This document shows positions 1 to 5,985 of a stretch of DNA of 9,228 nt, one piece after another. How positions within the stretch are numbered: position 1 is the stretch's first letter; the number at the start of each line of letters is the position of its first letter. Made by a program: the position numbers and the translations under genes. The DNA lies in contig JAIRPZ010000321.1 in NCBI GenBank assembly GCA_031256755.1, positions 1 through 9,228 on the forward strand, read 5' to 3'. Origin of the DNA: Planctomycetaceae bacterium. GTDB lineage: Bacteria > Planctomycetota > Planctomycetia > Pirellulales > Thermoguttaceae. The notes below the pieces were generated by a model that was not told where the DNA came from, searched no databases, and was given only the letters and a program-made list of their open reading frames with translations.

Positions 1-1011
1 GTTGCCGCTTCGTGGACGCTGATTGCCGAACAGGCACCGGCGGAAAACCGGGCAAGACACTGCGGCACTGCCCAATTGATGTGGGCGTTGGGACCGGCTG
101 TGGTGCTGCTGCTTTCCGCAATTTTGAGCGCATTCGGCTTGGGATTGCTCGGCAATCGAATCGTTTTTGCTCATCTTGTTGTCATTGCTTTCTTTGTTTG
201 GTTAATGCGGTTGACAATGCCGGAGTCCGAAGAATGGAAGTCGAACAAAGAAAAAGAGAAGGAACTCATCGCCAAAGGCGTTTGGCAAAAAACGAGTTAT
301 TGGGATTTGTTCACGAACCGGTCAAACTTTCGCGGGATTCTGCTGCTGCTCGGCGTGTATATGGTTTGGAATCTTGCGGCTGGAACGGGCGGATTTTTTC
401 TGCCGTTCATTTACAAAACGGCGGGCGGCGTTTCCGACGGAATGTCGCAGGGTTTGACTTCGCTGGTGTTTATCACGTCGATATTTTCAACACTGTTTAT
501 CTTTATGGCATTGGCAGATAAATACAGCCGGCGGATGATTTACTGTGTCATTGCAAGTTTGTACATTGCTGCTTGGGGTTTGCTGCTCCTGCCCAATACA
601 TTTTTAGGAACTGCTGTTTCCTTTACATCAATCGTGATTACTCCTGATGGCGGTGACCCGTATTGTCTGTCATTCACTTTCGGAACTTGCGTCTTCGTTC
701 TTGCGTCTATTCTGATGGGCATCAACAACGGTTCGGGACAGCAGGCGTTTTACCAGATGTGGGGAGCGGAAATGTTTCCGGCGCGTTACCGGGCGGCGGC
801 ACAGGGATTTTCGTTTTTCTTTGCCCGTTTCATTTTGGGGATTTGGAGTTATCTTGTTCCGGTGATTATCGGAAAAGGGGGCGAAGGACTTTCCACTGCG
901 GCAGTGATACTGGTTTCATTTGCGGCGGTCAGTATGCTTATCGGAACAATTTTCTGCCCGGATACCGCCGGAAAAACATTGGAACAAATCGAAAAAGAAC
1001 GGTACAGGTAA
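1..1011 (+). CDS. MFS transporter, C-terminal two thirds (5' end cut by window)
   Basis: The frame is open from base 1 and ends in TAA at 1009-1011, giving 336 residues. It is an inner-membrane major facilitator superfamily permease. The first visible residues carry the E-x-x-P-x-x-x-R pattern (AEQAPAENR) that follows TM4 in sugar-porter and metabolite:H+ symporter families, so about four helices are missing upstream. After that come two helices, a charged central loop (PESEEWKSNKEKE), and six more hydrophobic segments. The loop after TM8 has the D-x-x-S-R-R signature (ADKYSRR). A second E-x-F-P-x-x-x-R motif (WGAEMFPARYR) lies near the end, and the tail PDTAGKTLEQIEKE matches the PETKGKTLEEI ending of sugar porters. 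The segment TPDGGDPYCLSFTFG looks like a longer than usual extracytoplasmic loop. The substrate cannot be read from the sequence; a sugar, polyol or organic acid is likely. The family call is secure, the subfamily is not. An internal TTG/ATG near 76-81 is not the real start, because homology continues upstream. Confidence 0.9.
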   Translation, partial: VAASWTLIAEQAPAENRARHCGTAQLMWALGPAVVLLLSAILSAFGLGLLGNRIVFAHLVVIAFFVWLMRLTMPESEEWKSNKEKEKELIAKGVWQKTSYWDLFTNRSNFRGILLLLGVYMVWNLAAGTGGFFLPFIYKTAGGVSDGMSQGLTSLVFITSIFSTLFIFMALADKYSRRMIYCVIASLYIAAWGLLLLPNTFLGTAVSFTSIVITPDGGDPYCLSFTFGTCVFVLASILMGINNGSGQQAFYQMWGAEMFPARYRAAAQGFSFFFARFILGIWSYLVPVIIGKGGEGLSTAAVILVSFAAVSMLIGTIFCPDTAGKTLEQIEKERYR

Positions 1012-1052
1012 GGAATCACGGACGAGCGAATCCGGCGGAAACCCTGATTTGA

Positions 1053-1448
1053 TCACGAGGAGACTGCCGTCAGCAGCCGGTTCACGCTGTACACCAATTG
1101 TTCACTCCGTATCGGTTTGTGGAGCAAAATATCGGCTTTGATCCAAGACCGTTCTGAAACGGTATCAATGGAAAAATCAATCCCGAAATCGCCGACGGTA
1201 CTGCTCAACAAAACGACCGGCATATTCGGATAATTCCGTTTCAGGTGATAACTCATTGTAAAACCGCCGTCGCTGTTTTCTAAAACGACATCAATAACCG
1301 CCAAGTCGAATTTTTTATTTCGGACGAATTCGTTTGCCTGATTTTCGTTTTCGGCTTCGATAACACCGAATCCGGCTTCTTGCAGCCATTGTTTGGATTG
1401 CCGCCGGAAATCGGGGTCGCTGTCCACCAGTAAAATTTGGTAACTCAT
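1053..1448 (-). CDS. Stand-alone response regulator receiver (REC) domain protein
   Basis: The protein has 131 residues, is cytoplasmic, and consists of a single receiver domain with no output domain. Visible landmarks are the acidic pair D9 and D11 (LLVDSDPD), phosphoacceptor D53 (LAVIDVVLE), S83 at the conserved Ser/Thr position 30 residues after the aspartate (VVLLSS), and K111 followed by P112 (LLHKPI). The stretch between S83 and K111 is about six residues longer than in CheY and contains a WIKAD element. I recall this in a subgroup of single-domain regulators with an S-D-G-G-F segment after the phosphorylation site, which this protein also has (SDGGF, 59-63). It probably takes phosphate from a histidine kinase and acts through protein contacts, as CheY or Spo0F do. 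No kinase is in the window, so the partner is unknown. The ATG start is supported by the only good ribosome site in the window. It converges with the MFS gene, 41 bases apart, with no clear terminator between them. Confidence 0.9.
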   Translation of the reverse strand: MSYQILLVDSDPDFRRQSKQWLQEAGFGVIEAENENQANEFVRNKKFDLAVIDVVLENSDGGFTMSYHLKRNYPNMPVVLLSSTVGDFGIDFSIDTVSERSWIKADILLHKPIRSEQLVYSVNRLLTAVSS

Positions 1449-1454
1449 TGTTTT

Positions 1455-1460
1455 TCCTTT
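1455..1460 (-). promoter_or_regulatory. Shine-Dalgarno site of the response regulator gene
   Basis: Read on the minus strand this is AAAGGA, followed by six bases and then the ATG at 1448-1446. It fixes the start of the receiver protein. No other gene in the window has an equally good site. Confidence 0.7.
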
Positions 1461-1525
1461 CTTTTTGCCTTCCTCTTTTTTTGCCGGAAGTTATGGAACG
1501 GACATTACATTATGAAAACGGATGC

Positions 1526-1554
1526 ATTGTCTCTTTTTCCCGGACGGTTGTCAA
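1526..1554 (-). promoter_or_regulatory. Candidate sigma70-type promoter of the response regulator gene
   Basis: On the minus strand a perfect TTGACA (1554-1549) is followed by 17 bases and GACAAT (1531-1526, four of six matches to TATAAT). A transcript would begin near 1519 and carry a leader of about 70 bases, purine-rich just before the ATG. The assignment rests on motif match and spacing only. Confidence 0.5.
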
Positions 1555-1660
1555 GAGGAGCGTGCCGGTGCCGTTTGGGAATTGCGTCTCGCTGTTCTTT
1601 CGCTTGCCGTTTTTCACTTTCCTAATGATCAATGCGCCGTTATCAAGTATTTCAGGACTC

Positions 1661-1673
1661 CTGTCAGAGACAG
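1661..1673. repeat. Perfect 5+5 inverted repeat upstream of the symporter promoter
   Basis: CTGTC-AGA-GACAG is a perfect inverted repeat with a three-base centre. It lies 29 bases before the -35 element of the symporter promoter candidate. It could be a small operator or a weak hairpin. There is no T-run after it, so it is not an intrinsic terminator. A repeat this short can occur by chance. Confidence 0.3.
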
Positions 1674-1701
1674 AATAATGAAAAACCTATCGGCATCGTG
1701 A

Positions 1702-1730
1702 TTGACACCGCGGCTCTTCCGTGATAACGT
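1702..1730 (+). promoter_or_regulatory. Candidate sigma70-type promoter of the LeuT-type symporter gene
   Basis: A perfect TTGACA (1702-1707) is followed by 17 bases and TAACGT (1725-1730). The -10 is weak, but a TG one base upstream (1722-1723) makes it an extended -10. Transcription would start near 1737, leaving a leader of about 22 bases before the ATG at 1759. The TTG that opens the longest frame at 1702 is part of the -35 box, which argues against using it as a start codon. Confidence 0.5.
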
Positions 1731-1758
1731 ATCCTTCTTTGCAATCTTTTATTCGGCA

Positions 1759-3345
1759 ATGTCACGTGAAACATGGGCAACACGGTTCGGCGTAATTCTG
1801 GCTGTTGCCGGAAGTGCCATCGGTTTGGGAAACTTTCTCCGCTTCCCCGGTCAGGCGGTACTGCACGGCGGCGGTGCCTTCATGATCGCTTATTTGACCG
1901 CCTTTCTCTTTCTCGGTCTTCCCATCGCATGGGCCGAATGGACACTCGGACGCTATTCCGGCATACGCGGCTACAACTCCGCCGCCGGCATCTTCCGATG
2001 CGTCACCAAAAACCGGTCGATGGCTTACGCCGGCTCATTAGTGGTAACACTCACAACCGTTATCTCCGCCTTTTATATCTTCGTGGAAAGTTGGTGTCTC
2101 GCCTACGCCCTCCGCTACCTCTTCGGATGGATGCCGGACAGCAATTTTGACAGCGTGTTCAAAGAATCCGCCGGTTTACAAGGCAACGGCGCACTCTTTC
2201 AAAGCGGATTCTGGAACTTCAATATCTTCTGTCTCCTGTTTTGTCTGGCATTTAACTACCTGCTCATTTACCGGGGAATCGTGAAAGGAATCGAGTGGTT
2301 CTGCTCCTTTGCGCTCCCCTGCCTGCTGATTTGTGCCTTGGTGATGATGTTTCGGGTTTTAACGCTCGGCAATCCGACCGGCATCGAAGGACAAGACCTG
2401 CTGAACGGGCTGGGCTTTGTTTGGAATCCGTCACAGCCCGACAAAACATTTTTGGAATCGCTGTCCGACCCGGAAACATGGCTTGCCGCTGCCGGTCAGG
2501 TCTTCTTTTCCCTTTCGCTCGGTTTCGGTGTCATTTTAACTTACGCCAGTTTTGCCCGCCATGACGACGACATCGCTTTGTCCAGTTTGACCGCCGCTGC
2601 TGCCAACGGTTTTTGCGAAGCCGTCATTGCCGCGATGATGATCATTCCCGCCGCCTATATGTTTCTCGGACCCGCTTTTTTCACGCAGGAAAATCTCGGC
2701 AGTGCCTTTACCATCGGCTTTCAGGCATTGCCCGATGTGTTTGCACAAATGCCGATGGGACAGTTTTTCGGTTTTCTCTTTTTCTTTCTGCTCTTTCTCG
2801 CAGCGGTCACAAGTTCAATTTCCACGATTCAGCCGGCAGTGACGCTGCTGGAAGAAGGACTCGGCTTGGGACGAAAAGCCAGTTTAACCGTTGCCGGCAC
2901 GATGATTACCTTCGGCTGCTTTTTTACCGCCTATTTTACGGACAATTTGCTGGCTCTGGCCACAATGGATTTTTGGGTTTGCAACATTTTTGTTTTTCTG
3001 ATGGCAGGAGTCGTCATTATCATTTTCGGCTGGGTTTTCGGTACAAAAAAGGGGCTGGCTGAACTCAATGCCGGTTCACAGTTGCGGATACCGGCTTGGT
3101 TCGGTTTCGTGATGAAATACATATCGCCGCTGTATTTGCTGATCGTGTTTGCGGCTTGGGCGTGGCTCTATTTATCGGAGCGGCTTGTGCAGATCGCCGG
3201 CAACAGCGTGGTTCAAATGTCGCTCGGTTTTATTCTTTTTACGGCATTATTCAATCTCTTCGTGACTTCTCAGGCACTGATCCGCTGGGAACGGAAAGAA
3301 AAACAGCAAAACAACGATCAGGACGGGATATTTTTCAGCGGATAG
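1759..3345 (+). CDS. LeuT-type sodium:amino-acid symporter (NSS/SNF family)
   Basis: This 528-residue inner-membrane protein has about 12 helices and resembles Aquifex LeuT almost end to end. The LeuT N-terminus aligns with this ATG (MSRETWATRFG against the LeuT HWATRLG start), which fixes the start despite the lack of a ribosome site. TM1 has GLGNFLRFP (22-30) and the following GGGAF motif. LeuT sodium and substrate positions are mostly kept: N25 (LeuT N27), Y106 (Y108), F250/S251/S253/F256 (F253/T254/S256/F259), N283 (N286) and T351-S353 (T354-S356). The extracellular gate pair R28/D404 is present. E287 matches LeuT E290, the residue that makes bacterial members chloride-independent. Differences in the pocket are N21 to S19, V104 to I102 and I359 to T356, so the preferred amino acid may differ from leucine or alanine. 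It likely imports a neutral amino acid with Na+. It converges with the SH3 gene, 22 bases apart. The LeuT alignment is from memory. Confidence 0.95.
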   Translation: MSRETWATRFGVILAVAGSAIGLGNFLRFPGQAVLHGGGAFMIAYLTAFLFLGLPIAWAEWTLGRYSGIRGYNSAAGIFRCVTKNRSMAYAGSLVVTLTTVISAFYIFVESWCLAYALRYLFGWMPDSNFDSVFKESAGLQGNGALFQSGFWNFNIFCLLFCLAFNYLLIYRGIVKGIEWFCSFALPCLLICALVMMFRVLTLGNPTGIEGQDLLNGLGFVWNPSQPDKTFLESLSDPETWLAAAGQVFFSLSLGFGVILTYASFARHDDDIALSSLTAAAANGFCEAVIAAMMIIPAAYMFLGPAFFTQENLGSAFTIGFQALPDVFAQMPMGQFFGFLFFFLLFLAAVTSSISTIQPAVTLLEEGLGLGRKASLTVAGTMITFGCFFTAYFTDNLLALATMDFWVCNIFVFLMAGVVIIIFGWVFGTKKGLAELNAGSQLRIPAWFGFVMKYISPLYLLIVFAAWAWLYLSERLVQIAGNSVVQMSLGFILFTALFNLFVTSQALIRWERKEKQQNNDQDGIFFSG

Positions 3346-3367
3346 TCCAGACCGGTGCGCGGCGTTT

Positions 3368-4558
3368 TTACCGGACGATTTGAATGTTTTCCGCCGTGAT
3401 ATGCCGCGAGGCGGGTTTGCCCGGTTTTTCATAAAAACCGAGACGACCGTTGATGCCGACAAATTGTCCGACATACGGTTCAAGATCAAGTTGGGAAACC
3501 GGCGTGATCATACAGATAATTTCATTTTTCTCATTCACGACCGCAAACGGCGGATGTCCTTTCGGCAGCGGTTCAAACCCGCCGATTTTACCGACAATAT
3601 CATAACCGCCGACATTTTCGCCGGCACGAAGCGGCAGCGGCGGAGAAACTTGAGGCACTTCGGAACGATTCGCTTTTCCGGTCAAAACGCCGGACGGTTT
3701 CAGCGGATTGATCAATGCCGGAAGCAAAAACAATTCTTTTCGGACGTTCCGCGTCCGTTTCAGCGATTCGAGAATATGATACGTCTGTTCCAGTTCGTTA
3801 TCGGTTTTTGCTGTTTGGTGCAACTCTTCGGCACGGCGTATCAAAGCCGCAAAGACCTCATCCGCTGCCGGTTTTTTCATCACGGCATTCACGTCCGTTT
3901 GCAGGGCGGTCAATTTCTCTTGAAAGGAACGTCCGGCGGCGAAGGGTGCCGCTAACGCTGCCGGAGCCGGCAATACCGATGCGGTACTGACTACTTTCTG
4001 ATCCCGTACCGGCTGCGGCGGAACTAATGCGGCATCATTTTTGACCGCATCGTACCGGGCTTGCACAATATCGTTACGAAAACCGCCGCTGACGGCAGAT
4101 CGGGCGATCCAGCGGAATTCTCCGTTGGGCGGCGCAATTTTCAGCCAGACCGGACAAGCCGGATTTTCCGGCGTTTCGCGGCGTTCAATAATAAAAACCG
4201 CTTCTCCTTTGTTCAGACGCACCTGTACCGTGCTGCAATCATCGGAAAATGTACTGCCGATACGGGAAGCCAAGCCGTCCGTAAGAACAGTGCCGATATT
4301 GCCGGTACCGCAGCGCACGAATTGTCCGCCGATCCATGAAAAGTTGCCGACAGGCGGACGGACAGCAAGCCAGTCCCCGTTTTCCTGATGAACTTCAACG
4401 GAGTCGCCGGACTTGAGTTGCGAAGTCGTATAAAACTGCTCTCCCGGTCCGCTGCGCACATCGGCAGAGTCCGCCGTGATCACCGCAACATACGGTTCCG
4501 CAAGCAAACTGCCGGTCAATGCCGAAACCGAAAGACCTAAAAAAAGAACGTACCGCAT
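3368..4558 (-). CDS. Exported SH3-repeat protein with a planctomycete-type C-terminal block
   Basis: I do not recognise a named function. The 396-residue product starts with a signal peptide (residues 1 to about 21, positive N-terminus, hydrophobic core, L-L-A-E cleavage region), so it is periplasmic or surface-exposed. Two bacterial SH3 modules follow: about 23-83, with the classic D-V-R-S-G-P-G motif (33-39), and about 88-157, more divergent, ending in PPNGEFRWI. A proline/alanine-rich linker (180-208) leads to a probably helical segment (212-280). The C-terminal block (310-396) has a YDIVGKIGGF strand, a FAVVNEKNEIICMITP segment and YVGQFVGINGRLGF, and resembles proteins I recall from planctomycetes. 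Bacterial SH3 domains often bind peptidoglycan or peptides. The ATG at 4558 is chosen because the signal peptide begins there; a longer frame would overlap the upstream gene. It lies 44 bases after the CNNM/CBS gene on the same strand, so co-transcription is plausible. Confidence 0.85.
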   Translation of the reverse strand: MRYVLFLGLSVSALTGSLLAEPYVAVITADSADVRSGPGEQFYTTSQLKSGDSVEVHQENGDWLAVRPPVGNFSWIGGQFVRCGTGNIGTVLTDGLASRIGSTFSDDCSTVQVRLNKGEAVFIIERRETPENPACPVWLKIAPPNGEFRWIARSAVSGGFRNDIVQARYDAVKNDAALVPPQPVRDQKVVSTASVLPAPAALAAPFAAGRSFQEKLTALQTDVNAVMKKPAADEVFAALIRRAEELHQTAKTDNELEQTYHILESLKRTRNVRKELFLLPALINPLKPSGVLTGKANRSEVPQVSPPLPLRAGENVGGYDIVGKIGGFEPLPKGHPPFAVVNEKNEIICMITPVSQLDLEPYVGQFVGINGRLGFYEKPGKPASRHITAENIQIVR

Positions 4559-4565
4559 ACGGCGG

Positions 4566-4594
4566 ACATTAACCAATTCCGCAAAAGCCGTCAA
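4566..4594 (-). promoter_or_regulatory. Weak internal promoter candidate before the SH3-repeat gene
   Basis: On the minus strand TTGACG (4594-4589, five of six) is followed by 17 bases and TAATGT (4571-4566, three of six). The predicted transcript start falls at or beside the ATG at 4558, so any message made from it would be almost leaderless. The -10 is weak and the gene may simply be read from the upstream gene. Confidence 0.3.
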
Positions 4595-4602
4595 GGGGAA
4601 TG

Positions 4603-5910
4603 TCAGGGAGAATTTTGCAAATGGACGATGACATTGTCGGCATCCGCACTGACAACCGTAAATTGCAGGGATTCCATCCGGCACACATCGCCGGTGCGGG
4701 GCATACGCTCAAGCACTTCCCGCAGCCAGCCGCCGACCGTTAAACTCGTATAGCCGGTAAAGACCACATGAAACCGCCGCTCCAGTATCCGTAAACTTGT
4801 CAGTCCGGTAACCTGCCACCGGTTTTCGCTGATACGCTGAACTTCGCGGCGGTCCAATAACCGCCGGCTCCGCCCCTGTTCCCGCGTGAAAACCGTTGCC
4901 AGAATGTCGTCAAGAGAAAGAATCCCGATGGTCTCGCCGAACTCGTTAATGACCACCGCAACCTGCCGTTCCGCCTGCTGCAAACGGTCAAAAACTTCAG
5001 CAACGCTTGCCGACCATGGAACGTAAATAATTTCCTCGAATTGTTCGTTCCATGCGGTTTCGAGTTCCGTTGCGGTCAACCGGAGAAAACTTAAGACGGA
5101 AACGATTTCATCGGAATCGGGTTCGGTCAAAAGACAATAACCGCTTCGGGGCAGCGTTCCGTTGAGTGCGTTCATCACTTCTTCAAACCGTACCGGCGTG
5201 CTGAATGTTTTCAGCAAAGAACGGGGACGCATCAATTCTTCCGCCTGCATATCGGAGAGCGACACGATATTTTGCAGGACCCGCTGTTCCCGTTTCAGAA
5301 GAGCTGCATCATTGCCGGAAAGTGCCACGGCGCGTTCCAAATCGCCGACACGGAGATACGGTTCCGGCGTAAAATTCGGGCAAAAAAGGCGGCGGGAAAG
5401 CAAATTGAGCAGCGACAGCACCGGAAGAATCGGCTGCAATAAACGGACAAGAAATGCCAGCGGAACGGCATGCAGCAGCGCAAAGAACTGCGGCATCGTA
5501 ACGGCGAGATTTTTGGGCAGAATTTCGCCGAAAAGGATAAGCATCAAAAGCGAACCGGCCGCAATTCCCCAAGACAAAAACGGATGATCGGCAATACGGA
5601 AAACGATAACGGAAGACAGCGTAAAAAAAAGAAGGTTGACCAGCAAATTGGCAAAAAGGATCGAATTAAGCAGATGTTCAGGATTTTTCATCAATCCGCA
5701 GACGATTTTTCCGAGTTTGCCTTTTTCGGCAAGCGCAGCCCTTTCGGTTTGTTTCAGCGAAAAAAGAGCCGCCTCGCTGCACGAAAAAAAAGCGGACATT
5801 CCGAGCAGCAGCAGCATAACCGCCAGCAGCGGCGTGTAGGGGAGAAGTTCGGGCAACGTGTTTCCCGGAAAAGGGTGATCTGTCCAATAATGCCGGAATG
5901 AATTTAGCAC
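4603..5910 (-). CDS. CNNM/CorC-type membrane protein (DUF21, CBS pair, transporter-associated domain)
   Basis: The 435-residue product has the full CNNM/HlyC-CorC layout. Residues about 25-200 are the DUF21 membrane domain, with hydrophobic helices near 26-50, 84-106, 112-130 and 143-170. The S-x-S-E motif is present (FSCSEAAL, S43/S45/E46), as are the N-rich helix (NLLVN) and FGEILPKNLA (127-136), the residues around the Mg2+ site of bacterial CorC-type exporters. A CBS pair spans about 225-345, the second with INEFGETIGILSLDDIL. A CorC_HlyC domain (about 352-432) closes the protein. Family members are linked to Mg2+ or Co2+ efflux; the substrate here is inferred. No ATG precedes TM1, so the GTG at 5910 is taken as the start; the TTG at residue 19 is an alternative. 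There is no ribosome site. It is divergent from hemL and followed on the same strand by the SH3 gene. Confidence 0.92.
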   Translation of the reverse strand: MLNSFRHYWTDHPFPGNTLPELLPYTPLLAVMLLLLGMSAFFSCSEAALFSLKQTERAALAEKGKLGKIVCGLMKNPEHLLNSILFANLLVNLLFFTLSSVIVFRIADHPFLSWGIAAGSLLMLILFGEILPKNLAVTMPQFFALLHAVPLAFLVRLLQPILPVLSLLNLLSRRLFCPNFTPEPYLRVGDLERAVALSGNDAALLKREQRVLQNIVSLSDMQAEELMRPRSLLKTFSTPVRFEEVMNALNGTLPRSGYCLLTEPDSDEIVSVLSFLRLTATELETAWNEQFEEIIYVPWSASVAEVFDRLQQAERQVAVVINEFGETIGILSLDDILATVFTREQGRSRRLLDRREVQRISENRWQVTGLTSLRILERRFHVVFTGYTSLTVGGWLREVLERMPRTGDVCRMESLQFTVVSADADNVIVHLQNSP

Positions 5911-5933
5911 AAATACGAATTGTATGCTATAAT
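5904..5933 (+). promoter_or_regulatory. Candidate extended -10 promoter of hemL
   Basis: A perfect extended -10 (TGcTATAAT, 5925-5933) follows TTAGCA (5904-5909, four of six) with an 18-base spacer. Transcription would begin near 5940 with a leader of about 45 bases. In-frame starts at 5920 and 5932 lie inside or before this element and so could not be translated from it; this supports the ATG at 5986. The -35 overlaps the GTG codon of the divergent gene. Confidence 0.6.
5919..5924 (-). promoter_or_regulatory. Possible -10 element of the CNNM/CBS gene
   Basis: On the minus strand this reads TACAAT, five of six to the consensus. The predicted start is near 5912, only one or two bases before the GTG at 5910, which would give a leaderless message. 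No acceptable -35 lies 16-18 bases upstream, so support is thin. Confidence 0.25.
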
Positions 5934-5985
5934 GGGAAACCCACTTGCGGTTGTCAGGTTGCAGCCGTATTATTCCGCAGCCCCA

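Larger units (their letters stand above)
1449..1758. other. Divergent control region between response regulator and LeuT-type symporter
   Basis: This 310-base stretch has no gene I can support. The open frames crossing it lack family resemblance and a ribosome site. It holds a pyrimidine-rich run next to the response regulator start (the leader of that gene read in reverse), a minus-strand promoter candidate at 1526-1554, a short inverted repeat at 1661-1673, and a plus-strand promoter candidate at 1702-1730. The two promoters are about 150 bases apart and point away from each other, so shared regulation is possible but not shown. Confidence 0.6.

Noticed and set aside
3351..3374. ACCGG/CCGGT inverted repeat with a T-run between the convergent symporter and SH3 genes, a possible shared terminator.
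   Set aside because: The stem is only five pairs with a 13-base loop, and the T-run is inside the loop rather than after the stem.
4559..4684. A 42-residue N-terminal extension of the SH3-repeat protein.
   Set aside because: It would overlap the CNNM/CBS gene and bury the signal peptide; the ATG at 4558 starts directly at the signal peptide.
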